Shown here in pieces: positions 8,602 to 17,123 of a stretch of 64,000 bases of DNA. The notes below the pieces were generated by a model that made no database searches, was not told where the DNA came from, and saw only the letters and a program-made list of their open reading frames with translations. The stretch is from Pseudacidovorax intermedius (lineage in GTDB: Bacteria; Pseudomonadota; Gammaproteobacteria; Burkholderiales; Burkholderiaceae_C). Each line of letters starts with the position of its first letter. The first letter of the stretch is position 1. A program made the position numbers and the translations under genes. The stretch spans positions 124,001 to 188,000 of the forward strand of contig NZ_QQAV01000009.1 in assembly GCF_003350475.1 (NCBI RefSeq), given 5' to 3'.

Positions 8602-10248
8602 ATGACCGCAGACAACGCAAGCACCGGCATTCCGCACGAAAAGACGCAGGTCGTCATCGTCGGCGGCGGCCCGGTGGGCATCGGCCTGGCCATCGAGCTG
8701 GGCCAGCGCGGCATCCACTGCACGCTGGTGGAGCGCCACCGCGAGCCGCAGCCCATCCCCAAGGGCCAGAACCTGACGCAGCGCACGATGGAGCATTTCC
8801 ATTTCTGGGGCGCCGAAGCCGCCCTGCGTGCCGCCCGCACCATTCCGCCCGAATACGGCATCGGCGGTCTGACGGCGCACGGCACGCTGCTGAGCCCCTA
8901 CCACTACGACTGGCTGCAGCGCGAACTGGTGCGGCCCTACTACTTCACCGCCAACGAACGCCTGCCGCAGTACGCCACCGAGGCGGTGCTGCGCGCCCGC
9001 GCCGCCCAACTGCCCGCCGTGCGCGTGCTCTACGGCTGGACGGCCGAGGACGTGCGCGTGGACAACGACACCGTGTACGCCGAGGTGACCGAGACGGGCG
9101 GCGAGGGCCGTCGCGTCATCGAAGGCCGCTACCTGGTGGGCTGCGATGGCAGCCGCTCCAGGGTGCGCGCCCAGGCCGGCATCACGCAGACGCTGTCGGA
9201 CCACGACCGCATGATGGTGCTGCTGGTCTTCCGCTCCGAAGGCCTGCACCAGCTGCTCTCGCGCTACCCCGGCAAGTCCTACTACAACGTGCTGCAGCCC
9301 GAGCTGGACGGCTACTGGAAGTTCTTCGGCCGCGTCGACCTGGGCAGCACCTGGTTCTTCCACGCGCCGGTGCCGCCCGGCACCACCCGTGACAACTTCG
9401 ACTTCAAGCGCTACCTGCACGAGGCGGTCGGCGCCGAGTTCGAGGTGGATTTCCAGCACATCGGCTTCTGGGACCTGCGCTTCGCCATCGCCGACCGCTA
9501 CCGCGCCGGCCCGGTGTTCATCGCCGGCGACGCGGCCCACAGCCATCCGCCCTATGGCGGCTATGGCGTCAACACCGGCTTCGAGGATGCGCGCAACCTG
9601 GGCTGGAAGCTCGCTGCCACGCTGCAGGGCTGGGGCGGCGAGGCGCTGCTCGATTCCTACGATGCGGAGCGGCGGCCGGTGTTCGCCTCCACCTCGCGCG
9701 ACTTCATCGCCCGCTCCATCGAGATCGACCGCGACTTCCTGCGTGCCCACGATCCGGCCCGCGACCCGGCTGCCTTCGAGCAGGCGTGGAACGCGCGCAG
9801 CAGCGGCGCGGTGGGCGAGGTGCAGTCCTTCGAGCCCCATTACGAAGGATCTCCGCTCGTGCTACACGCCCCCAGTGCCCAGGCCGGTCCAAGCAGCGCG
9901 GTGGGCAGCCACAGCTTCCTGGCCCGCGCGGGCCATCACCTGGCGCCGGCCGGCCTGGGCGACGGCCGCAATGTGTTCGAGGCGCTGGGCGAGGGCTACA
10001 CGCTGCTGGCCTTCGGCGCCAGCGATGCAGACGTGGCGGCCCTGGTCGAGGCGGCGGCGGCGGTGAAGGTGCCCCTGAGCGTGGTGCGCGACACCGCGGA
10101 CGGCGAACGCCAGCGTTATGGCGCCGCGCTCGTGCTGGTTCGGCCGGACCAGTTCGTGGCCTGGGCGGGCGATGGCCTCGCCAGCCCCGCACAGGCGCAG
10201 CAGGTGATGGACACGGTCAAGGGCAGCAGCAGGGCCATCGCCGCCTGA
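8602..10248 (+). CDS. FAD-dependent aromatic-ring monooxygenase (PheA/TfdB/MhpA type)
   Basis: A 548-residue class A flavoprotein monooxygenase. The dinucleotide fold GGGPVG is at residues 21-26 and the second FAD motif FIAGDAAHSHPPYGGYG at about 306-322 (Asp 310 contacts the ribityl/phosphate), followed by GFEDARNLGWKLA. The C-terminal roughly 120 residues resemble the thioredoxin-like domain of phenol hydroxylases. Such enzymes hydroxylate phenolic or heteroaromatic substrates with NAD(P)H and O2. The divergent LysR gene and the nearby Bug protein suggest a small aromatic-acid pathway. No ring-cleavage gene is adjacent, so the substrate is unknown. Confidence 0.85.
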   Translation: MTADNASTGIPHEKTQVVIVGGGPVGIGLAIELGQRGIHCTLVERHREPQPIPKGQNLTQRTMEHFHFWGAEAALRAARTIPPEYGIGGLTAHGTLLSPYHYDWLQRELVRPYYFTANERLPQYATEAVLRARAAQLPAVRVLYGWTAEDVRVDNDTVYAEVTETGGEGRRVIEGRYLVGCDGSRSRVRAQAGITQTLSDHDRMMVLLVFRSEGLHQLLSRYPGKSYYNVLQPELDGYWKFFGRVDLGSTWFFHAPVPPGTTRDNFDFKRYLHEAVGAEFEVDFQHIGFWDLRFAIADRYRAGPVFIAGDAAHSHPPYGGYGVNTGFEDARNLGWKLAATLQGWGGEALLDSYDAERRPVFASTSRDFIARSIEIDRDFLRAHDPARDPAAFEQAWNARSSGAVGEVQSFEPHYEGSPLVLHAPSAQAGPSSAVGSHSFLARAGHHLAPAGLGDGRNVFEALGEGYTLLAFGASDADVAALVEAAAAVKVPLSVVRDTADGERQRYGAALVLVRPDQFVAWAGDGLASPAQAQQVMDTVKGSSRAIAA

Positions 10249-10408
10249 GCGACGCGCGCAGCCGCCGTGCGGCGGCGTGGCGTGGCGCGCACTGCGCAAG
10301 GCACGGAGGCCGCGCCCTCGGCCGTCAGGGCCATGCGGCGCCGGCCGACAAGGCCCGGGCATGCGGAGGAGGGCGGGCAGCCGGTGCCCGCCGATAATCC
10401 CGCGCGAT

Positions 10409-11170
10409 ATGTCTTCCTCCCCCAAAGTGATCTTCGGCTTCCACGCCGTGGGCGTGCGGCTGAAGACCTCGCCGGGTTCCGTCCTCGAGGTGCTGTTCGA
10501 TCCCACGCGGCGCGATGCCCGCATGAAGCAGTTCATCGCCCGCGCCCAGGAAAGCGGCGTACGTCTCATCGAAGCCGACGGCGTGCGGCTGGCCCGCCTG
10601 ACCGGCGGCCATGGGCACCAGGGCGTTGCCGCCCGCGTCGAGCCTGTCGCCCAGACCCATTCCCTCGACGAGCTGCTTGATCAGCTCGACGCCGCGGGCA
10701 CCGTGCCGCTGCTGCTGGTGCTGGACGGCGTGACCGATCCGCACAACCTGGGCGCCTGCCTTCGCGTGGCCGACGGTGCCGGTGCCCAGGCCGTGATCGC
10801 GCCCAAGGACCATGCCGCCGGCATCAATGCCACGGTGGCCAAGGTGGCCAGCGGTGCCGCCGAGACGGTGCCCTACTTCATGGTGACCAACCTGGCGCGC
10901 ACGCTCAACGAACTGAAGGAGCGCGACATCTGGGTGGTGGGCACCAGCGACGACGCGCCCGGCACCCTCTACCAATGCGACATGCGCCGCCCGACGGCCC
11001 TGGTGCTGGGCGCCGAGGGCGCCGGCATGCGCCAGCTCACCCGCAAGACCTGCGATGAGCTGGTGAGCATTCCCATGTCTGGCGCGGTCGAGAGCCTGAA
11101 CGTGTCCGTGGCCAGCGGCGTCTGCCTGTACGAGGCCATGCGCCAGCGCCAAGCGGCGGCCGCATCCTGA
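10409..11170 (+). CDS. rlmB: 23S rRNA (guanosine-2'-O-)-methyltransferase RlmB
   Basis: A 253-residue SPOUT methyltransferase that 2'-O-methylates G2251 of 23S rRNA with SAM. An N-terminal substrate-binding domain (VIFGFHAVGVRL) is followed by the three SpoU motifs: DGVTDPHNLGACLRVAD, LVLGAEGAGM and IPMSGAVESLNVSVA, the knotted SAM site. Start ATG 10409 gives the normal N-terminus; the frame is open further upstream without similarity. GATAAT at 10393-10398 is a possible -10 box, implying a very short leader. A small gene overlaps its stop. Confidence 0.93.
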   Translation: MSSSPKVIFGFHAVGVRLKTSPGSVLEVLFDPTRRDARMKQFIARAQESGVRLIEADGVRLARLTGGHGHQGVAARVEPVAQTHSLDELLDQLDAAGTVPLLLVLDGVTDPHNLGACLRVADGAGAQAVIAPKDHAAGINATVAKVASGAAETVPYFMVTNLARTLNELKERDIWVVGTSDDAPGTLYQCDMRRPTALVLGAEGAGMRQLTRKTCDELVSIPMSGAVESLNVSVASGVCLYEAMRQRQAAAAS

Positions 11171-11532
11171 TGAAGAAAGAGCAAGAAGCCATGAACGACA
11201 ACAACGACAACGACAACCTGCCGGGTGGTGCCGGTTTCGAGCCGTCCGCCAAGCTGGCGTTCGACCTCAACCTGGCGCTGTACCTCGACCTGGTGGCGCT
11301 GCTGGAGCGCAACGGTGTCGTCAGCTACCGCCAGATGGCAGCCCGCGTGCTCAACATCAGCATGAATGCGCGTGAAGACGGCAACCAGCCACTGGCTTCG
11401 GCGCTCGAGGGCATCGCCCAGGGCTTCGCCGGCCGGGGCGACGGCCTGTCCATCGACACGCTCAAGGTGGCCGGCGACGTGCGCAACGACGAAGCCATGG
11501 GCGACATTCCCATGCGGCCCGAAGGGCTCTGA
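11170..11532 (+). CDS. Conserved hypothetical protein, cytoplasmic
   Basis: A 120-residue protein whose ATG overlaps the rlmB stop (TGATG); an internal ATG at 11191 is an alternative start preceded by an A/G-rich stretch. The N-terminus is Asn/Asp-rich; the middle (AKLAFDLNLALYLDLVALLERNGVVSYRQMAARVL) is helical, and the C-terminus is acidic. No signal peptide, membrane segment or motif I can name. Translational coupling with rlmB is suggested by the overlap. Function unknown. Confidence 0.65.
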   Translation: MKKEQEAMNDNNDNDNLPGGAGFEPSAKLAFDLNLALYLDLVALLERNGVVSYRQMAARVLNISMNAREDGNQPLASALEGIAQGFAGRGDGLSIDTLKVAGDVRNDEAMGDIPMRPEGL

Positions 11533-11554
11533 TTCGTGGACCTGACGGGCCGGT

Positions 11555-12457
11555 TCATCGGCGCCGGCCCGTCCCCTTCACGCGTTCGAGCAGGAAGTCG
11601 ATGAACACCGTCGTCGCCCGGGTGTGGTGGCGGTTGGGCATGTAGAGCATGTACATGTGGTTGCCGAAGATGGACAGGCGCCATTCGTCCAGCGTGGTCA
11701 GCACCTCGCCGCGGTCCACGGCGTTGCGCACCACGTAGTCGGGCACGATGCCCACGCCCAGGCCGGCCTCGATGGCCTGGCGCAGGAATTCGAAGTTCTC
11801 CGAGATCAGCGTCGGCTCCAGCAGCACCTCGTGCCGCTCGGCGCCCAGGTAGGCTGCCACCCGCAGCTGGCGGCCGATCACCATGGCCGTGATCAGCGGT
11901 GACTGGCGCAGCGCTTCCAGCGACTGCGGCAGGCCATGGGCCTGCGCATAGGCGGGCGAGGCGCAGGCCACGTAGCGCACTCGGCCCAGGTCGCGCGCCA
12001 CCAAGTTCTGCGGCGGCTCGGACATCACGCGCACGGCGATGTCCACCTCGCCCTGCAGCAGGTCTTCCACCCGGTTCTCGAACACCACGTCCAGCACGAT
12101 GCCGGGGTACTGCCGCTTGAAGTCGATCAGCCAGGCGGCCATCACCTGCTGGCCGTAGCCGCTGGGCACTGACAGCCGGATGCGGCCCTGCAGGCTCTGG
12201 CCCAGCATCTGCACCGATTCGCGGGCCGCCAGCAGTTCGTCGCGGATGGCGCGGCCGTGCTCGTAGAGCCGCTGGCCGATCTCGGTGGGCTCGATGCGGC
12301 GGGTGGTGCGGCGCAGCAGTTGCTGGCCCAGCGTGCGTTCGAACTGGGCCAGCCGGTAGCTCACGTTGGCGCGGCTCATGCGCAGGCGCCGGGCGGCCTC
12401 GCTCAGGTTGCCGGCTTCGATGATCTCCACCAGCAGGGAGAGCATGTTCAGGTCCAT
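11555..12457 (-). CDS. LysR-family transcriptional regulator of the acyl-CoA operon
   Basis: A 300-residue LysR regulator. Start ATG 12457 (MDLNMLSLLVEIIEAG) is preferred over TTG 12463. The HTH is GNLSEAARRLRMSRANVSYRL (about residues 17-37); the remainder is the effector-binding domain. It is divergent from the long acyl-CoA catabolic operon beginning at 12580. The 122-nt intergenic region holds two overlapping perfect palindromes with TTGACA/TGTCAA-type half-sites just upstream of its start codon. It most likely autoregulates and activates that operon in response to a pathway acyl-CoA or carboxylate; the effector is unknown. Confidence 0.92.
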   Translation of the reverse strand: MDLNMLSLLVEIIEAGNLSEAARRLRMSRANVSYRLAQFERTLGQQLLRRTTRRIEPTEIGQRLYEHGRAIRDELLAARESVQMLGQSLQGRIRLSVPSGYGQQVMAAWLIDFKRQYPGIVLDVVFENRVEDLLQGEVDIAVRVMSEPPQNLVARDLGRVRYVACASPAYAQAHGLPQSLEALRQSPLITAMVIGRQLRVAAYLGAERHEVLLEPTLISENFEFLRQAIEAGLGVGIVPDYVVRNAVDRGEVLTTLDEWRLSIFGNHMYMLYMPNRHHTRATTVFIDFLLERVKGTGRRR

Positions 12458-12458
12458 C

Positions 12459-12485
12459 GTCAAATCCCATTTGACAGTCTGTCAA
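12459..12485. promoter_or_regulatory. Two overlapping perfect palindromes, probable LysR operator
   Basis: GTCAAAT-CCC-ATTTGAC (12459-12475) and TTGACA-GTC-TGTCAA (12471-12485) share their central half-site, giving three alternating TTGAC-type half-sites over 27 bp. They lie 2-28 nt upstream of the LysR start and about 95-120 nt upstream of the catabolic operon. The arrangement fits cooperative regulator binding; binding by this LysR protein is inferred from location. Confidence 0.6.
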
Positions 12486-12579
12486 GCAAGCGGCGGATTG
12501 TCATCCAGGGCGAGCGGGACAAGAATGCGCAGGTGCCGGCGCAATGCCGGCTTGTGCCTTTCCCGGAGACAGCTGCCTC

Positions 12580-14706
12580 ATGACATCGATCCCCGCCACG
12601 CCCGCCGACGCCGTCCGCCACCAGATCCAGGGCGAGATCCTGCAGATCACCGTCGACAACCCGCCCGTCAACGCGCTCTCGGCCGCGGTGCGGCGCGGTC
12701 TGTTGGCCGCCATCGAGGCCGCGGACGCCGAGCCGCGCGTGAAGGCGGTGCTGATCGTGGGCCAGGGCGCCAACTTCATCGCCGGGGCCGACATCCGCGA
12801 GTTCGGCCAGACGCCGCAGCCACCCTCGCTGCCGGAGGTCTGCAACCGCATCGAGGCCTGCAGCAAGCCGGTGGTCGCCGCCCTGCGCGGCGCAGCCCTG
12901 GGCGGCGGCCTGGAAGTCGCCATGGCCGCCCACTACCGTGTGGCCCTGGCCGATGCCAAGCTGGGCCTGCCCGAGGTGCAACTGGGCCTGATGCCCGGTG
13001 CCGGCGGCACGGTGCGGGCGCCTCGCCTCATTGGCGCTGAAGCCGCCCTGGAGCTGATGCTCAGCGGCCGCCATGTGAAGGCCAAGGAAGCCCTGTCCCT
13101 GGGTCTGGTGGACCGCCTGGCCGACGGTGACGACGCCGTGGCTGCAGGCCTGGCTTACGCGCAGGCCCTGCTGGCCGCCGACGCCTCGGTGCGCCGCACC
13201 CGCGATGCGCAGGGCCTGGCAGATCGCATTGCGGCCCAGGCCGCCATCGACGCGGCCCGCGCCGACACGGCCAAGAAGTCGAAGAACCTGTTCTCGCCGC
13301 ACAAGATCGTCGAGGCCGTTCAGATCGCGCTCGACAAGCCCTTCGACGAAGCCATGACGCTGGAGCGCCAGGCCTTCATGGCCTGCATCGACAGCCCGCA
13401 GCGCGCCGGCCTGATCCATGCCTTCTTCGCCGAGCGTGAAGTGGTCAAGGTGCCCGAGGCCCAGGCCGCGCAGCCGCGCAAGCTGGACAAGGTGGGCATT
13501 GTCGGCGGCGGCACCATGGGCGCGGGCATCGCCGTGTCGGCGCTGGACGCCGGCCTGCCGGTGGTGATGGTCGAGCGCGACGATGGGTCCATCGCCCGCG
13601 GCCAGGCCAACGTCGAGAAGGTCTACGACGGCCTGATCAAGAAGGGCCGCATGACGCCCGAGGCCAAGACGGCCGTCATGGCCCGCTTCAGCGGCAGCAC
13701 CGACTACGCAGCCTTCGCCGATGTGGACCTGGTCATCGAGGCCGTGTTCGAGGACATCGAGGTCAAGAAGGCCGTCTTCAAGGAACTGGACCGCGTCTGC
13801 AAGCCCGGCGCCGTGCTGGCCACCAACACCTCGTACCTGGACATCGACGCCATCGCCGCCAGCGTCTCGCGGCCGCAGGACGTCATCGGCCTGCACTTCT
13901 TCAGCCCGGCCAACATCATGAAGCTGCTGGAGATCGTGGTGCCGGCCAAGGTCAGCGCCGACGTGGTCTCCACCGCCTTCGCGCTGGCCAAGAAGATGAA
14001 GAAAGTGCCGGTGCGCGCCGGCGTGTGCGACGGCTTCATCGGCAACCGCATCCTGGCCGTCTACAAGCAGGCCGCCGACTACATCATGGAAGACGGCGCC
14101 AGCCCCTACGAGATCGACGAGGCGGTGCGCGGCTTCGGCTACCCGATGGGCCCCTTCCAGGTGACCGACCTGGCGGGCGGCGACATCGGCTGGGCCACGC
14201 GCAAGCGCCGCGCTGCCACGCGCGACCCCAAGGCCCGCTATGTGGAAGTGGCCGACCGCGTGTGCGAACGCGGCTGGTTCGGCCAGAAGACTGGCCGCGG
14301 CTTCTACCTGTACCCCGAGGGTGCCCGCACCGGCCAGCCCGACCCGGAAGTGCTGGCCATCGTCGACGCCGAGCGGCAGAAGAAGGGCATCACGCCGCGG
14401 AAGTTCACGCCCGAGGAGATCATGCGCCGCTACATGGCCGCCATGGTCAACGAGGGCGCCAAGGTGGTCGAGGAGGGCATCGCGCTGCGGCCGCTGGACG
14501 TGGACGTGACCTTCCTGTACGGCTATGGCTTTCCGCGCTTTCGCGGCGGTCCGATGAAGTACGCCGACATGGTTGGCCTGCCGAAGGTGCTCGACGACAT
14601 CCGGACCTTTGCCAAGGAAGACCCGCTCTTCTGGAAGCCGGCGCCGCTGCTGGAGAAACTGGTGGCCGAGGGCCGCGACTTTTCGAGTCTGAACCAGGCG
14701 CGCTGA
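12580..14706 (+). CDS. Bifunctional enoyl-CoA hydratase / 3-hydroxyacyl-CoA dehydrogenase (PimF/FadJ-like)
   Basis: A 708-residue fusion enzyme for two beta-oxidation steps. Residues 1-190 are a crotonase domain with the oxyanion segment FIAGADIREF and catalytic-type E112 and E132 (GLPEVQLGLMPGAGG). Then a Rossmann NAD domain begins at GGGTMG (309-314) with HFFSPANIMKLLEIV carrying the catalytic His, and two C-terminal 3HCDH helical domains. Start ATG 12580 follows CGGAGA; the frame extends upstream without similarity. Size fits the 700-residue PimF-type rather than the two-subunit FadB. It is first in the operon. Confidence 0.9.
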   Translation: MTSIPATPADAVRHQIQGEILQITVDNPPVNALSAAVRRGLLAAIEAADAEPRVKAVLIVGQGANFIAGADIREFGQTPQPPSLPEVCNRIEACSKPVVAALRGAALGGGLEVAMAAHYRVALADAKLGLPEVQLGLMPGAGGTVRAPRLIGAEAALELMLSGRHVKAKEALSLGLVDRLADGDDAVAAGLAYAQALLAADASVRRTRDAQGLADRIAAQAAIDAARADTAKKSKNLFSPHKIVEAVQIALDKPFDEAMTLERQAFMACIDSPQRAGLIHAFFAEREVVKVPEAQAAQPRKLDKVGIVGGGTMGAGIAVSALDAGLPVVMVERDDGSIARGQANVEKVYDGLIKKGRMTPEAKTAVMARFSGSTDYAAFADVDLVIEAVFEDIEVKKAVFKELDRVCKPGAVLATNTSYLDIDAIAASVSRPQDVIGLHFFSPANIMKLLEIVVPAKVSADVVSTAFALAKKMKKVPVRAGVCDGFIGNRILAVYKQAADYIMEDGASPYEIDEAVRGFGYPMGPFQVTDLAGGDIGWATRKRRAATRDPKARYVEVADRVCERGWFGQKTGRGFYLYPEGARTGQPDPEVLAIVDAERQKKGITPRKFTPEEIMRRYMAAMVNEGAKVVEEGIALRPLDVDVTFLYGYGFPRFRGGPMKYADMVGLPKVLDDIRTFAKEDPLFWKPAPLLEKLVAEGRDFSSLNQAR

Positions 14707-14787
14707 GCCGCCTTTCTCCGTTCATCGATCCCCGACACCGCTGATGCGCCGGTAGGCGCAGGGCGGTGCTCACCCCAAGGACCACCC

Positions 14788-15984
14788 ATGGACCTGAATT
14801 TCACGGCCGAGGAAGAGGCCTTCCGCAGCGAGGTGCTGCAGTTCCTGTGCGACAAATTGCCCGCGCGTATCGCCGACAAGGTCAAGCGCGGCCTGCGCCT
14901 GACGCGCGAGGACATGATCGAGTGGCACGGCGTCCTCAACGAGCGCGGCTGGCTGGCCAACCACTGGCCGAAGCAGTACGGTGGTCCAGGCTGGGGCGCG
15001 GTGCAGAAGTTCATCTTCGAGAACGAATGCGCCCTGGCTGGCGCGCCGCGCATCGTGCCCTTCGGCGTCAACATGCTCGGGCCGGTGCTGATCAAGTACG
15101 GCAGCGAGGCGCAGAAGCAGCACTGGCTGCCGCGCATCCTCAGCGGCGAGGACTGGTGGTGCCAGGGCTATTCCGAACCCGGCTCCGGCTCGGACCTGGC
15201 CTCGGTCAAGACCACGGCCGTGCTGGACGGCGACCATTACGTGGTCAACGGCCAGAAGACCTGGACCACGCTGGGCCACTACGCCAACATGATCTTCTGC
15301 CTGGTGCGCACCAACCGCGAGGCCAAGGCCCAGTCGGGCATCAGCTTCCTGCTGGTGGACATGGATTCGCCCGGCGTGGAGGTGCGGCCCATCATCACGC
15401 TGGACGGCGAGCACGAGGTCAACGAAGTCTTCTTCACCGATGTGCGTGTGCCGGCCGCCAACCTCGTGGGCGAGCAGGACAAGGGCTGGACCTATGCCAA
15501 GTACCTGCTGACCTACGAGCGCACCAACATCGCGGGCGTGGGCTTCTCGGTGGCCGCGCTCGAGAAGCTCAAGCGCATCGCCGCCAAGGTGCAGCGCAAC
15601 GGCCGGCCGCTGTCGCAGGACCCGCTCTTCTCCGCCCGCTTGGCCAAGGTGGAGATCGACCTGGAGAACATGAAGACCACCAACCTGCGCGTGATCGCCG
15701 CCGTGGCCGGCGGTGGCGTGCCGGGAGCGGAAAGCTCCATGCTCAAGATCCGCGGCACCGAGATCCGGCAGGAGATTTCGTCGCTGGCGCGCCGCGCCAT
15801 GGGCCCCTATGCGCAACCCTTCATCGAGGCCGCGCTGTACGCAGGCTGGGACGAGCCCGCCGTCGGCCCCGAGGAGGCCGCGCCGCTGGCCGCCCAGTAC
15901 TTCAACAACCGCAAGCTGTCGATCTTCGGCGGCTCCAACGAGATCCAGAAGAACATCATCTCCAAGATGATCCTCGGCCTATGA
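14788..15984 (+). CDS. Acyl-CoA dehydrogenase, PimC-like large subunit
   Basis: A 398-residue FAD acyl-CoA dehydrogenase introducing the alpha-beta double bond into an acyl-CoA. Motifs: GWLANHWPKQYGG, the CQGYSEPGSGSDLA flavin/substrate motif near residue 125-140, NGQKTWTT and the C-terminal IFGGSNEIQKNIISKMIL. It most resembles the large subunit of pimeloyl-CoA dehydrogenase by my recognition. Its stop overlaps the start of the next dehydrogenase (ATGA), which suggests the two form one enzyme. Confidence 0.88.
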   Translation: MDLNFTAEEEAFRSEVLQFLCDKLPARIADKVKRGLRLTREDMIEWHGVLNERGWLANHWPKQYGGPGWGAVQKFIFENECALAGAPRIVPFGVNMLGPVLIKYGSEAQKQHWLPRILSGEDWWCQGYSEPGSGSDLASVKTTAVLDGDHYVVNGQKTWTTLGHYANMIFCLVRTNREAKAQSGISFLLVDMDSPGVEVRPIITLDGEHEVNEVFFTDVRVPAANLVGEQDKGWTYAKYLLTYERTNIAGVGFSVAALEKLKRIAAKVQRNGRPLSQDPLFSARLAKVEIDLENMKTTNLRVIAAVAGGGVPGAESSMLKIRGTEIRQEISSLARRAMGPYAQPFIEAALYAGWDEPAVGPEEAAPLAAQYFNNRKLSIFGGSNEIQKNIISKMILGL

Positions 15985-17123
15985 ACTTCGAACACACCGA
16001 AGACCGCCGCATGCTGGCGGACTCCCTGGACCGCTTCATCGCCGACCAGTACGGCTTCGAAGCCCGCGATCGCATCGCGAAGAGCGACGAGGGCTTCAGC
16101 CGCGCGCACTGGGCGCAGATGGCCGAGATCGGCGCCATCGGCGCGCTGCTGCCCGAGGCTGTGGGCGGCTTCGGAGGCGGCGGTTTCGACGTGGCCGTGG
16201 TGTTCGAGAGCCTGGGCAAGGGCCTGGTGGTCGAGCCCTTCCTGGGCGCGCTGGTGGTGGGCCAGGCCCTGGCCGCCGCGGGCAGCGAGGCGCAGCAGGC
16301 CCGTGTGGCCGGTCTGGTGGATGGCGGCACCCTCGCCGCACTGGCGCATGACGAACCCGGCTCGCATTACGAAGTCCACCGTGTGGCGACGCGCGCCGTG
16401 CGGCAGGGCGAGGGCTGGCGGCTCGACGGTGCCAAGGCCGTGGTGGCGCTCGGCGCGCAGGCCGACCTGCTGCTGGTCTCGGCCCGCACCGGCCGTGCCA
16501 TCGACGATGCACAAGGCATCTCGCTCTTCCTGGTGTCCGGCGACGCGCCCGGCCTGCTGCGTCGCGACTGCCCGCGCATCGACGGCGGCCGCGTGGCCGA
16601 GCTGACGCTCGACGGCGTGCAGTTGCCCGCCGATGCACTGCTGGGTGCGGAAGGCGAGGGCGCGGGCATTTTGGAGCGCGCGGTCGGCTGGGGCGTGCTG
16701 GCCCTATGCGCCGAGGCCCTGGGCGCCATGGAAATCGCCAAGCGAGACACGCTGGAGTACCTGCGCACCCGCAAGCAGTTCGGCGTGCCGATCGGCAGCT
16801 TCCAGGCGCTGCAGCACCGCATGGCCGACCTGCTGCTGGAGGTGGAGCAGGCGCGCTCCGCCGTCATCAACGCGGCAGCGGCCATCGACGGTGACGACCG
16901 CCTGGCGCGCGAGAGGGCGCTCTCGGCCGCCAAGTACAGCATCGGCCGCATCGGCACCAAGGTGGCCGAAGAGAGCATCCAGCTGCATGGCGGCATCGGC
17001 ATGACCTGGGAGCTGCCGCTGTCGCACTATGCCAAGCGCCTGGTCATGATCGACCATCAGTTCGGCGACGAGGACCACCACCTGGCGCGCTACATGGCGC
17101 TGAGCGCGGAGGTGCCGGCATGA
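15981..17123 (+). CDS. Acyl-CoA dehydrogenase, PimD-like small subunit
   Basis: A 380-residue, divergent acyl-CoA dehydrogenase starting MNFEHTEDRRMLADSLDRF. It has the C-terminal fold signatures TRKQFGVPIGSFQALQHRMADL and ESIQLHGGIGMTWELPLSHYAKR, but its middle flavin region lacks the usual GSD motif seen in its partner. This matches the small subunit of PimC/PimD-type enzymes. The start is set by the 4-nt ATGA overlap with the upstream gene; a much longer open frame through 14766 is only the shadow of that gene. Confidence 0.87.
   Translation: MNFEHTEDRRMLADSLDRFIADQYGFEARDRIAKSDEGFSRAHWAQMAEIGAIGALLPEAVGGFGGGGFDVAVVFESLGKGLVVEPFLGALVVGQALAAAGSEAQQARVAGLVDGGTLAALAHDEPGSHYEVHRVATRAVRQGEGWRLDGAKAVVALGAQADLLLVSARTGRAIDDAQGISLFLVSGDAPGLLRRDCPRIDGGRVAELTLDGVQLPADALLGAEGEGAGILERAVGWGVLALCAEALGAMEIAKRDTLEYLRTRKQFGVPIGSFQALQHRMADLLLEVEQARSAVINAAAAIDGDDRLARERALSAAKYSIGRIGTKVAEESIQLHGGIGMTWELPLSHYAKRLVMIDHQFGDEDHHLARYMALSAEVPA

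Noticed and set aside
14766-15980. N-terminal 400-codon extension of the small dehydrogenase frame
   Set aside because: This part is out of frame with the large dehydrogenase gene it overlaps and has no similarity; the true start is ATG 15981.
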